A DNA stretch of 64,000 nucleotides from Saprospiraceae bacterium (GTDB lineage Bacteria; Bacteroidota; Bacteroidia; Chitinophagales; Saprospiraceae): assembly GCA_013140975.1 (NCBI GenBank), contig JABFRV010000029.1, forward strand, positions 1-64,000. Direction: 5' to 3'. The stretch's first letter is position 1, and the number at the start of each line of letters is the position of its first letter. Shown one piece after another: positions 34,163 through 43,966 of the stretch. The notes under the pieces are model-generated. The model was not told the origin of the DNA, searched no databases, and was given only the letters and a program-made list of their open reading frames with translations. The translations under genes and the position numbers were made by a program.

Positions 34163-36466
34163 CTATAGTTGCATATTTTAAAAATTATATCTCTTGAATA
34201 CTTATTCAATTTAATTCAAACTTATAATTTTTAAAATGCTTAATAAAATTGTTAACTTGCTCTTTATCAGATTCATTTTCAATAAGACACTTATCTAGAT
34301 TATTCAAAATTATTTTGACATTTTCTTTATTTAAGTCTACATAACGAATAAAATGATTAAATTTTTTTAAATTACAATTATTTAAATGCCTTATTGCAAG
34401 TTCAGTTAAAAATTCAGGTCCATGTTTAAAACTCTTTAATACTCCTGTAGCAATCCAATCTGAGATATTACTTTCATTAACCGAAGCAATATAAATAGAT
34501 TCAAAAAGACTATTATTAGCAGTTTTAATAAGAATATTAGCTATTGGATAGTTAAGCTTATAGGTATTAAAGTTTTCAATAATCGCTTCTTGTAATATAG
34601 AAGAATCAATAATCTGTATATCTGTGCGACCTAAGTAGTTTAAATGACTGTAAATGAATCCTGATAACTCATTACTTAAGCAATCTGATTTTTGCTCTTT
34701 AAATTTTTTAATGTCATTATAAATTTCATTAGAATAGTTAATGTATTCGTCTTGGAGTAATTCAATAATAAGCTGTCTTTGAAAAGTTTGATCAATTTTT
34801 AATTTTTCATTTAAACCCCAAATAGCCATTATGCTATCATACTTGATGCTATTTAGAGTATAGCAGTCAAATTGACCTTGATTAATGCTAGTATCATAAT
34901 TGTTACTATTAATTTTTCTTTTTTTTAGTTTCTTTGATTCTAAATGACACGAAGAAGCAAGATAAAAATCTTTAAGTAAATTATACTCATCTGAATTTAT
35001 AGCATGTTCAACAATTGTTTGCTTAAGAAAATACTTATAAAATTCTTCAACCAGCTTTTTATGCTCTTCATATTTGGTTGTCATACTTCCGAATCTAGTA
35101 TCCCAAGTCGAATCAAAATATAGTCTATAATCATAATAAATTCTATAAATAGAATCAAGTTTTTCAAATTGATTATTGATTCTCCAATTCTTTAATATTC
35201 TCTTTGAATTATTTATGCTTACGGGTAAGTTTATTCCAATAATTTTTCCATCTTTGCTTATGTCGCTACCATTAATTATTACTCCTTTCTGCGAAGGTGA
35301 ACGAAATGTATCTAAAATTGACTTTTCATAAGAGACAATAGGTTTATTTCCAAATATATAGTACTTAAGACTATCTACGTCTTGGCAAAATAAAATGCTA
35401 TTTTGCAGAATTAAAGTGATTATAATTTTAATCTTGTATTTTAATTTTTCTTCCATTGGTAACCTTCTATTTTTTTTGATGGATCATATGACCAATCATA
35501 GTCGTTAAGTATATGTTTGTCTTTATAACTTTTCTTTCTACATTCTTCTTCTTCATATTTAGTTCTAACATTTTCACCACTCAAATTAAGAAATTTATAC
35601 TTATCATTATAAATACCAGCTTTTATCTTTTCATCAAAACCATATGACTTATTACTAATTTCAAAAGTATCGGGGAAGTAATCATCATCCATGTCATATT
35701 CATTATCATAACCATTTGGCCAAAGTAAATAATAAACATTTGTGTGATACATTTCATGAAGCAATGTACTTGTAAATGCTTCAATAGCATCAATATTTAC
35801 TAAGCCTCCGCCAATAGGAGGTTGCAGTTCACTTTTTGTGTAACCATTAACATTTCCAATAATAATCTTTCTGGTATTGTCATGATCTATTCCCACTCTT
35901 TGCCACCTATTATCTGTTGTTTTTAAACCAGTACCTTCTGTAACTATTGTAACAACATGACTGTGCGCACCTGCGGAAATTGTATTCTTACTAGTAGGGT
36001 ATTGAAAGTCTCCGGTATTAGAGAACTCTATTGGAATAGTAGCACTTGACTTTGTGCTATTCCATGTAAATCCTACTTGAGGAAAGGGATTAATTGTTGC
36101 TAGTAAAATAGGTTCGGTATTATTTAATCCTTTTGATAAAGCTGCATTTTTCCAATAATAAAACCAATTGGGTACAGAATTATCATGAATATTATTATCA
36201 TATCTTCTGAAGAATACTTTCATTGTTTTAGTTGGGTTAGGTGCTGGGTCAGTACTTAGAACAACATCAGTACCTCGCTCTAACTTTACAACTCCATAAG
36301 TATCTCCAAAATCATTGTTATTTGTTGGTAGCTTATTAGCAGGGATGAATGCTTTTCCTTTCTGAGCCCAGATATTTGGTATTAATGGTTTTAGATCCCA
36401 ATAATTATCAGAGCCACCACCTCCTAATTTCCAAGTCATATTATTAAATGGTGGTTGACCCAGTGC
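34163..36466. repeat. Tandem duplication, copy A (about 2.3 kb)
   Basis: Matches 36489-38792 at a constant offset of 2326 bases. No difference was seen in the stretches compared, and the encoded 416-residue proteins are identical. Between the copies, 36467-36488 is only partly similar to 38793-38814 (about 14 of 22 bases). Confidence 0.9.
34206..35456 (-). CDS. Exported 416-residue protein of unknown family, copy A
   Basis: The N-terminal segment 'YKIKIIITLILQNSILFCQ' is a likely signal peptide. The rest has no domain that I recognise. The first third includes 'SPSQKGVIINGSDISKDGKIIGINLPV', the rest is mostly helical and Asn/Ile/Lys-rich ('FKEQKSDCLSNELSGFIYSHLNYLG', 'ATGVLKSFKHGPEFLTELAIRHLNNC'), and the final 100 residues look like helical repeats. 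It starts inside the last codons of the protease-like gene upstream (16-base overlap), so the two are translated together. An identical copy lies at 36532-37782. Confidence 0.75.
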   Translation of the reverse strand: MEEKLKYKIKIIITLILQNSILFCQDVDSLKYYIFGNKPIVSYEKSILDTFRSPSQKGVIINGSDISKDGKIIGINLPVSINNSKRILKNWRINNQFEKLDSIYRIYYDYRLYFDSTWDTRFGSMTTKYEEHKKLVEEFYKYFLKQTIVEHAINSDEYNLLKDFYLASSCHLESKKLKKRKINSNNYDTSINQGQFDCYTLNSIKYDSIMAIWGLNEKLKIDQTFQRQLIIELLQDEYINYSNEIYNDIKKFKEQKSDCLSNELSGFIYSHLNYLGRTDIQIIDSSILQEAIIENFNTYKLNYPIANILIKTANNSLFESIYIASVNESNISDWIATGVLKSFKHGPEFLTELAIRHLNNCNLKKFNHFIRYVDLNKENVKIILNNLDKCLIENESDKEQVNNFIKHFKNYKFELN

Positions 36467-36535
36467 TTTGCAAGATGTTTCTTCTGCACTATAGTTGCAT
36501 ATTTTAAAAATTATATCTCTTGAATACTTATTCAA
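35441..36535 (-). pseudogene. Putative secreted zinc protease, copy A, truncated at the N-terminus
   Basis: Residues from 'ALGQPPFNN' to the end are identical to the full-length copy at 37767-39029, including 'LLHEMYHTN'. The first ~78 residues of that copy, with the signal peptide, are missing. In their place are 18 codons read from the tail of the neighbouring duplicate ('NKYSRDIIFKICNYSAEETSC'). The only start in the track is TTG at 36535, overlapping the stop of the 416-codon gene as TTGA. Without a signal peptide the product could not be exported, so I call it a broken copy although the HExxH domain is whole. Confidence 0.7.
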
Positions 36536-38792
36536 TTTAATTCAAACTTATAATTTTTAAAATGCTTAATAAAATTGTTAACTTGCTCTTTATCAGATTC
36601 ATTTTCAATAAGACACTTATCTAGATTATTCAAAATTATTTTGACATTTTCTTTATTTAAGTCTACATAACGAATAAAATGATTAAATTTTTTTAAATTA
36701 CAATTATTTAAATGCCTTATTGCAAGTTCAGTTAAAAATTCAGGTCCATGTTTAAAACTCTTTAATACTCCTGTAGCAATCCAATCTGAGATATTACTTT
36801 CATTAACCGAAGCAATATAAATAGATTCAAAAAGACTATTATTAGCAGTTTTAATAAGAATATTAGCTATTGGATAGTTAAGCTTATAGGTATTAAAGTT
36901 TTCAATAATCGCTTCTTGTAATATAGAAGAATCAATAATCTGTATATCTGTGCGACCTAAGTAGTTTAAATGACTGTAAATGAATCCTGATAACTCATTA
37001 CTTAAGCAATCTGATTTTTGCTCTTTAAATTTTTTAATGTCATTATAAATTTCATTAGAATAGTTAATGTATTCGTCTTGGAGTAATTCAATAATAAGCT
37101 GTCTTTGAAAAGTTTGATCAATTTTTAATTTTTCATTTAAACCCCAAATAGCCATTATGCTATCATACTTGATGCTATTTAGAGTATAGCAGTCAAATTG
37201 ACCTTGATTAATGCTAGTATCATAATTGTTACTATTAATTTTTCTTTTTTTTAGTTTCTTTGATTCTAAATGACACGAAGAAGCAAGATAAAAATCTTTA
37301 AGTAAATTATACTCATCTGAATTTATAGCATGTTCAACAATTGTTTGCTTAAGAAAATACTTATAAAATTCTTCAACCAGCTTTTTATGCTCTTCATATT
37401 TGGTTGTCATACTTCCGAATCTAGTATCCCAAGTCGAATCAAAATATAGTCTATAATCATAATAAATTCTATAAATAGAATCAAGTTTTTCAAATTGATT
37501 ATTGATTCTCCAATTCTTTAATATTCTCTTTGAATTATTTATGCTTACGGGTAAGTTTATTCCAATAATTTTTCCATCTTTGCTTATGTCGCTACCATTA
37601 ATTATTACTCCTTTCTGCGAAGGTGAACGAAATGTATCTAAAATTGACTTTTCATAAGAGACAATAGGTTTATTTCCAAATATATAGTACTTAAGACTAT
37701 CTACGTCTTGGCAAAATAAAATGCTATTTTGCAGAATTAAAGTGATTATAATTTTAATCTTGTATTTTAATTTTTCTTCCATTGGTAACCTTCTATTTTT
37801 TTTGATGGATCATATGACCAATCATAGTCGTTAAGTATATGTTTGTCTTTATAACTTTTCTTTCTACATTCTTCTTCTTCATATTTAGTTCTAACATTTT
37901 CACCACTCAAATTAAGAAATTTATACTTATCATTATAAATACCAGCTTTTATCTTTTCATCAAAACCATATGACTTATTACTAATTTCAAAAGTATCGGG
38001 GAAGTAATCATCATCCATGTCATATTCATTATCATAACCATTTGGCCAAAGTAAATAATAAACATTTGTGTGATACATTTCATGAAGCAATGTACTTGTA
38101 AATGCTTCAATAGCATCAATATTTACTAAGCCTCCGCCAATAGGAGGTTGCAGTTCACTTTTTGTGTAACCATTAACATTTCCAATAATAATCTTTCTGG
38201 TATTGTCATGATCTATTCCCACTCTTTGCCACCTATTATCTGTTGTTTTTAAACCAGTACCTTCTGTAACTATTGTAACAACATGACTGTGCGCACCTGC
38301 GGAAATTGTATTCTTACTAGTAGGGTATTGAAAGTCTCCGGTATTAGAGAACTCTATTGGAATAGTAGCACTTGACTTTGTGCTATTCCATGTAAATCCT
38401 ACTTGAGGAAAGGGATTAATTGTTGCTAGTAAAATAGGTTCGGTATTATTTAATCCTTTTGATAAAGCTGCATTTTTCCAATAATAAAACCAATTGGGTA
38501 CAGAATTATCATGAATATTATTATCATATCTTCTGAAGAATACTTTCATTGTTTTAGTTGGGTTAGGTGCTGGGTCAGTACTTAGAACAACATCAGTACC
38601 TCGCTCTAACTTTACAACTCCATAAGTATCTCCAAAATCATTGTTATTTGTTGGTAGCTTATTAGCAGGGATGAATGCTTTTCCTTTCTGAGCCCAGATA
38701 TTTGGTATTAATGGTTTTAGATCCCAATAATTATCAGAGCCACCACCTCCTAATTTCCAAGTCATATTATTAAATGGTGGTTGACCCAGTGC
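36489..38792. repeat. Tandem duplication, copy B (about 2.3 kb)
   Basis: Second copy of 34163-36466. It carries the tail of the complete protease-like gene and the whole second 416-codon gene. Confidence 0.9.
36532..37782 (-). CDS. Exported 416-residue protein of unknown family, copy B
   Basis: Identical in translation to 34206-35456: likely signal peptide in the first ~25 residues, then a mainly helical body without a recognised domain. This copy directly follows the complete protease-like gene, which it overlaps by 16 bases, so it is probably the original one. The constant pairing of the two genes suggests that this protein works with the protease, for instance as inhibitor, chaperone or substrate. 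That is inference only. Confidence 0.78.
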   Translation of the reverse strand: MEEKLKYKIKIIITLILQNSILFCQDVDSLKYYIFGNKPIVSYEKSILDTFRSPSQKGVIINGSDISKDGKIIGINLPVSINNSKRILKNWRINNQFEKLDSIYRIYYDYRLYFDSTWDTRFGSMTTKYEEHKKLVEEFYKYFLKQTIVEHAINSDEYNLLKDFYLASSCHLESKKLKKRKINSNNYDTSINQGQFDCYTLNSIKYDSIMAIWGLNEKLKIDQTFQRQLIIELLQDEYINYSNEIYNDIKKFKEQKSDCLSNELSGFIYSHLNYLGRTDIQIIDSSILQEAIIENFNTYKLNYPIANILIKTANNSLFESIYIASVNESNISDWIATGVLKSFKHGPEFLTELAIRHLNNCNLKKFNHFIRYVDLNKENVKIILNNLDKCLIENESDKEQVNNFIKHFKNYKFELN

Positions 38793-39029
38793 CTTATAAG
38801 ATATTTCCTCAGTTACTACAGCATTAGTAACAGGATCAGTACCACTTACTACTACTTTCCATTTTTTAGAACTCTTAAAGTCATCAATTACTAATTGATT
38901 CACACACTCCACATTCAAGCCATTCCCTCCGGGTGGCCCAGGGTTATTATCCTGTACTTGTGAATGAATGGAGTTTAGCATAAATGCATTTAAGAGTAGA
39001 AACGAAATTGATTGATTTATAATTCTCAT
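37767..39029 (-). CDS. Putative secreted zinc metalloprotease (HExxH), full-length copy
   Basis: A 420-residue protein with signal peptide (SISFLLLNAFMLNSIHSQ), a Pro/Gly-rich stretch 'NNPGPPGGNG' and a beta-rich middle. 'AFTSTLLHEMYHTNVYYLL' (residues ~310-327) carries the HExxH zinc-protease motif at 316-320. A Glu/Asp-rich segment follows ('DNEYDMDDDYFPDTFE'), and it could supply the third zinc ligand, perhaps Glu348, though this is a guess. No T9SS sorting domain is seen at the end ('KKIEGYQWKKN'), so the protein may stay in the periplasm or leave by another route. It starts eight bases after the SprB-like gene and is probably in its operon. No family was recognised. Confidence 0.72.
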   Translation of the reverse strand: MRIINQSISFLLLNAFMLNSIHSQVQDNNPGPPGGNGLNVECVNQLVIDDFKSSKKWKVVVSGTDPVTNAVVTEEISYKALGQPPFNNMTWKLGGGGSDNYWDLKPLIPNIWAQKGKAFIPANKLPTNNNDFGDTYGVVKLERGTDVVLSTDPAPNPTKTMKVFFRRYDNNIHDNSVPNWFYYWKNAALSKGLNNTEPILLATINPFPQVGFTWNSTKSSATIPIEFSNTGDFQYPTSKNTISAGAHSHVVTIVTEGTGLKTTDNRWQRVGIDHDNTRKIIIGNVNGYTKSELQPPIGGGLVNIDAIEAFTSTLLHEMYHTNVYYLLWPNGYDNEYDMDDDYFPDTFEISNKSYGFDEKIKAGIYNDKYKFLNLSGENVRTKYEEEECRKKSYKDKHILNDYDWSYDPSKKIEGYQWKKN

Positions 39030-39037
39030 ATATTGGA

Positions 39038-42000
39038 TTATTTTTTAATGATTTTATAAACTCCAATGACCTCTTCTGATGACTTAACAGTTATGAAGTA
39101 CATACCTTGACTCAAATCCTTCAAGTTACACTCTTTGACACTTCTACCTTTTTGCACATTTACGTCTTTATAAGTCTTCATCACCTTACCTGTAGGGTCG
39201 TGAATGATATAATCTATAATCTGTAAGTCAGTTGAGGTAAATATGAAATTGACATTGTCTTGAGTTGGGTTGGGATACATACCCTCAATAGCTAAATTTC
39301 TTGTTATTCTAGATGATATATCTGGGTACTTAATCTGGTTACCACTTGTCCTTGGGTCTATTATAAATACAGTTGCATTGCAATCATAATCAATTCCGTT
39401 TACAGAATTTCCATTAAATTGAATATTGGGTCCATTAAAGGTCGTTAATAGTCCAAACTTATTATCGGTAGAAACAACTCCATCAATGAGATTATCTGAT
39501 CCTTGGCCCGTTGATTGAAGATAGCTGATTAAATTATTTTGAACATTATACCTTATCATAAAAATATCTTTCAATTCAGAACTCATTGAATTGTTTACAC
39601 TTATATTCATGTCACCTTTGAATGTACCAGAAAGGTAATAATCAGCATTTAATTCGTCTGGCACAATAGATTTAACTTCTAAAGATTGTGAACTTGTTAT
39701 GGTATTAATAAATCCAATGGCAGGGTTTTGAATATCAAAAATACTTGCATAATTGATTGAATCATCCAGTGAAGAATAATTCACAATTGCTTTATGATAT
39801 CCTAATTGAGCAGAATAGATTGAATTAATAGTACCATTAACAGGAATAGAGCTTGTTGTCCAAGTGCTATTCGAGCTGTTAAATGAAATTATATCTATAG
39901 CAGGAATAGTTGATGTATTATTAGTAGATATAACTGTCAAACCACTATTGGATTTTACTATTTTCGCATCTGAAGGAATTGAGTTCATCGGCAAATCTAA
40001 AGGACTTCCTGTTAGATTATTATTGAGGTTTACAATTTTTAAACTAACTCCTAGATTGCCTGTACCATTATCATATGGATAATTACTAATTAATAAGTCT
40101 GCAGATCCATTAGGATTCATCAAAACATCAAATAACTTAGTATAAGAATCATTGAATAACAATGAAGAATTAACAAATATTCCATTCCCATCAAAATCAA
40201 TCTTAATGACATTCGGATCGTCATTATTAAGCAAGATACTGCTTCCAATACCTTCAAGTTTAGTTGCATTAGCCAATAAAGAGAATCCTGTTCCTTGTTG
40301 TATTAGGTCAATAATATTGAATTCCCAATCATGCGCATCTGGAATATTAACTTGTGTGTGACGCGAATTAACAAATATTCCATTCTGATCATAAAATGAC
40401 ATTTTAATAGCTTTTCCATTAAATCCAAATGATACAAATGCATTTAAGTTATTTAAATAATGGAATTTGGTTGGGCAGTCTTTTAGACCTGGAGGCTCCA
40501 GGCAATTTGGCGCATTAGGATTTTCACATTTGGCATAAGGAACTACTTTCTCTTTATAAAGGTCATGATGATAAGTCAGTGTTTGAGAATTTTCAGGATA
40601 TCCCCAACATTCATGTGTTTCCTTACATTTTCCTTCTTTATCGTCATAACAATATTTTAAATCTGAAATATAGGCTTCTATTTCAAAATGTGTATCAAAC
40701 CCACCATTATAAATATACTTTCTTTGATAAGTTCCACACATTTTATTTTTATAAGTAGGCCAAAATGAAATAATAGCGTTGTAGATATCACTAAAGTTAG
40801 TCTTAAATATAATTGGGTCATCTATTCTTTCTTCAAAGGTTAAATTAACTTGAGGGCAATTTACTCTAACCCAGTCACCCCTAGATCTGTAAATTTTTTT
40901 ATCACCATTAGGGCTTTGAAATACACAAACGCTACCTTCAATACATTCATTGCTTTCTTTATCATGTATTGTAACCTTATGAATATCACCTTGCAAATTT
41001 TCAGTAGTATTTCCACAGGTATAACTTAGTGTACATTCTATTTTTTTAAAATCTTCTGTAAGTTCAGCAGGCTGTGAAAATTGAAATTTACCATCACAAT
41101 AAAATTCTTGCTTACAAGCAGGTGGAGTGCTTACTATTTTAGATGAAAGCCGTGGAAAAACATTAAAGTAGTGCCTAGATACACAGCCGGCGCCATCTGT
41201 TAATACTACATATGGCAGCTGAAAAGGATTGTTTATTCTATAAGCAGTAAACTTAAATTTAAATATGCCTTTATTTTTTTCCTCAGAATCTAAGCCATTT
41301 GAAGTATAACAATCCATACTAAATGGCGGAATCATATCAGAACCATGTACTTTAAAAGTAATTATCATTTCATCACGATTCCAGCAATATGTATTACCGC
41401 TTACGTCGACATTATAATTGCTATTTATACAATCTCTTAATTTTAATGTTATACTTTTACAGTCAGAAGAATAACAAGTATAGTCTCCTGGTGCCAAATT
41501 TTCTAAGAATCTCCCTTCGTTCTTAAATCCGTTAGGTCCAGCCCATGTATAAGAGCATGTAGTTTCTCCGGTCATAATAATTTTACCATTATTCTCTCCA
41601 CTACTAGGATGAAATATGAGAGGTAATTTTGTACAATAACTTCCTGTCTTATACGGGCAACATGTTTGTTTTATTTGGATTTTTTGAGAGCACCCATTAT
41701 TATCCGTTACTGTAACATAAATTGGATTACTGTTGTTAACTTGAAGATATTTTTCATTGCTAGTTGTTCCATCAGGCCATATATATGTAAAAGGCCCATC
41801 ACTATTTTCATGCAATATTACGTGATTATAATTTATGCTTCCAACTAAACATTCCTGTTGTACATTTACTTTAGGCAAAATATCAACATATCTACATAAG
41901 TATTTATACTTTGTCCCACAATAAATATTCACACAATACTCACCTGAAGAATTTATTTCAATTGACCTTTCGTTAGAGCCGTTTCCTGACCATGAAAAAT

Positions 42001-43966
42001 TACAGAATTCATGACCTGTAATAGTTAATTTCGTTTTACCCCCATTTACGGAACAGTTAGCTTCGATTTTAAGATCATTTTCTTCAGTAGTTGCTGGGAT
42101 GATAATTTGCTCACGAGCGCAACATTCTCCACAATAAATATATAAATAATATATTCCTTCAGTTAAACTTCTTAAAGTAAGTGGAAAAGTGCTATTTCTT
42201 TTTTCACCTTTAAGAAATACATTATTGCATTCAATAGAGGAAGAGTTACTTGTTAAGAGATAGTAATAATCAGTTAACTTTTCCGTGCATAAATTCTTAA
42301 TATAAATAACAGCTTCACCTTCACCACCATAGGTTTCCCTGTTATCTGCAACTCTAATATCTACGTTAATATCTTGACTGCTATAAATTTGATTCACATT
42401 TAAATTTTCTATTTCCGGGCACAAAGTATTACTTATCTTATATTTACCAACTGCGGCGTTAAAATAATGTTTACCTTTCGATAAAGATAATACATCACTT
42501 TTATTGAATCCATTTCCAGAAATGGTTATTTTGGCATCTTCCCTTAGTAGATCAACAATTAACGAACCATCTGTAAAATTGCAGGATGCATCTATTGAAC
42601 TGGCTGATAAATTATTCCCTTTTGAATCTCCAATAAAAAAGGATAAACTTTCACTACAATCAATATTATCAGTATAATATACTATTGAATATAAACCTAC
42701 CTTATTAAAGAATAATCTTTTTTCATTAGGGTTAACACTTCCATTGTATTGTAGATTGCCCAATACATCTTTAATAAAGTAATTAATTACTTTAGTATAA
42801 TTATTGGCAATTTCATAAATTCCACTTTTATTATAATCTTTTCCACATGTTCCCTTTTCCAATATAGTTAATGTAAGCTTACCTTTAATTGGCTCTCTTT
42901 TGTCGATTATGTTCACTGTTATTAATTCTTGACAATAAGTTGATAAATTAGTTACTTCTATCAAATATGTTCCAGGACTGAAAAAGTCAATAGTTTTGGA
43001 AGTACTTCTTCCTGGCTCTTCTTCTTTTTTAACGAGTATCCTATAATCCTCAGTTTTAAAATAATGAATGTTTAACTCTAGAGTAACGGATGCACAAAAT
43101 AAATCAAGGTTTACTAAGCCATTTGGAGAGGCAACTAGATCGCAATTTTTTATTATTTCGAAACACTTTTTATTAATTATTCTATTAGAACAACAGAATA
43201 TATCTACACAATAAGAACCAGGCAATAGTGATGAAGGACTCTTCTTTGAGCTAATATATCCATTGTTGCCAGTCCAAAAGTATTTTAAATTTGGATTATC
43301 AACATTCTCGAGAGTTATAGCCCCTTTATCACTATTACTTATATAATTTTTAATAGAATACAAGAATTCAAAATTACACTTATAACTTTGATCTACATCA
43401 ACATCGAAACATCCACTTTTTCTACATCCGTTTACATCATAGATAGTTACACAATACGTACCTTTAGATAACATATTAATAGATCCTTGATTTGAGCCAT
43501 TTGACCAGTTAAATGAATATGGTGGATTCCCACCTGTGATATATTCTAATTCTAGGCTACCATCATTAGTAGAAGAACAATTAACTGGATGTATTAAATA
43601 ATCAAAATCTAAAGTATTTATTTCTTCAAATATTTCTGCAAGCCGTTCAACATAACATGCATGATCAAAATATATTACGACTTTGTACTTACCATATTTT
43701 AAGAAGTTTATTGGAAACGAATTATGTGTCATTATAATCGTTCCACTTGTTCCGTCTTCATGGGTAAAAGATACCTCATAAGGCAAGGGATAAGGCATTT
43801 CATTTGGAGGGACTGTGCCTCCTCTTGAAAATGTAATATTTATGCTCCCATTTTCGCTTCCTGAACACTCGTTACTTGTTAACAAGTCCAAATTCCAATT
43901 CACTTGTGAAAAAGAGCTCATACTGGTAAATAATATAATTAAAAATGCGCTAAGAAGATTCTTCAT
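39038..43966 (-). CDS. Giant SprB-like T9SS surface protein
   Basis: A 1642-residue secreted protein with signal peptide (LLSAFLIILFTSMSSFSQ). Residues ~128-195 are a SprB-type repeat ('NDGSLELEYITGGNPPYSFNWSNGS', 'GTYCVTIYDVNGCRKSG'), with weaker related units further on ('YIWPDGTTSNEKYLQVNN', 'VTVTDNNGCSQKI', 'SYTWAGPNGFKNEGRFL'). Many of these are unusually Cys-rich ('YCVDIFCCSN', 'EYCVNIYCG'). A Cys-rich central domain (~1030-1200) is followed by a propeller-like stretch with many Asn/Ser. The T9SS domain starts at 'EGMYPNPTQDNVNF' and ends 'SEEVIGVYKIIKK'. SprB itself is a gliding adhesin, but adhesin or matrix function here is inference. Confidence 0.85.
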   Translation of the reverse strand: MKNLLSAFLIILFTSMSSFSQVNWNLDLLTSNECSGSENGSINITFSRGGTVPPNEMPYPLPYEVSFTHEDGTSGTIIMTHNSFPINFLKYGKYKVVIYFDHACYVERLAEIFEEINTLDFDYLIHPVNCSSTNDGSLELEYITGGNPPYSFNWSNGSNQGSINMLSKGTYCVTIYDVNGCRKSGCFDVDVDQSYKCNFEFLYSIKNYISNSDKGAITLENVDNPNLKYFWTGNNGYISSKKSPSSLLPGSYCVDIFCCSNRIINKKCFEIIKNCDLVASPNGLVNLDLFCASVTLELNIHYFKTEDYRILVKKEEEPGRSTSKTIDFFSPGTYLIEVTNLSTYCQELITVNIIDKREPIKGKLTLTILEKGTCGKDYNKSGIYEIANNYTKVINYFIKDVLGNLQYNGSVNPNEKRLFFNKVGLYSIVYYTDNIDCSESLSFFIGDSKGNNLSASSIDASCNFTDGSLIVDLLREDAKITISGNGFNKSDVLSLSKGKHYFNAAVGKYKISNTLCPEIENLNVNQIYSSQDINVDIRVADNRETYGGEGEAVIYIKNLCTEKLTDYYYLLTSNSSSIECNNVFLKGEKRNSTFPLTLRSLTEGIYYLYIYCGECCAREQIIIPATTEENDLKIEANCSVNGGKTKLTITGHEFCNFSWSGNGSNERSIEINSSGEYCVNIYCGTKYKYLCRYVDILPKVNVQQECLVGSINYNHVILHENSDGPFTYIWPDGTTSNEKYLQVNNSNPIYVTVTDNNGCSQKIQIKQTCCPYKTGSYCTKLPLIFHPSSGENNGKIIMTGETTCSYTWAGPNGFKNEGRFLENLAPGDYTCYSSDCKSITLKLRDCINSNYNVDVSGNTYCWNRDEMIITFKVHGSDMIPPFSMDCYTSNGLDSEEKNKGIFKFKFTAYRINNPFQLPYVVLTDGAGCVSRHYFNVFPRLSSKIVSTPPACKQEFYCDGKFQFSQPAELTEDFKKIECTLSYTCGNTTENLQGDIHKVTIHDKESNECIEGSVCVFQSPNGDKKIYRSRGDWVRVNCPQVNLTFEERIDDPIIFKTNFSDIYNAIISFWPTYKNKMCGTYQRKYIYNGGFDTHFEIEAYISDLKYCYDDKEGKCKETHECWGYPENSQTLTYHHDLYKEKVVPYAKCENPNAPNCLEPPGLKDCPTKFHYLNNLNAFVSFGFNGKAIKMSFYDQNGIFVNSRHTQVNIPDAHDWEFNIIDLIQQGTGFSLLANATKLEGIGSSILLNNDDPNVIKIDFDGNGIFVNSSLLFNDSYTKLFDVLMNPNGSADLLISNYPYDNGTGNLGVSLKIVNLNNNLTGSPLDLPMNSIPSDAKIVKSNSGLTVISTNNTSTIPAIDIISFNSSNSTWTTSSIPVNGTINSIYSAQLGYHKAIVNYSSLDDSINYASIFDIQNPAIGFINTITSSQSLEVKSIVPDELNADYYLSGTFKGDMNISVNNSMSSELKDIFMIRYNVQNNLISYLQSTGQGSDNLIDGVVSTDNKFGLLTTFNGPNIQFNGNSVNGIDYDCNATVFIIDPRTSGNQIKYPDISSRITRNLAIEGMYPNPTQDNVNFIFTSTDLQIIDYIIHDPTGKVMKTYKDVNVQKGRSVKECNLKDLSQGMYFITVKSSEEVIGVYKIIKK

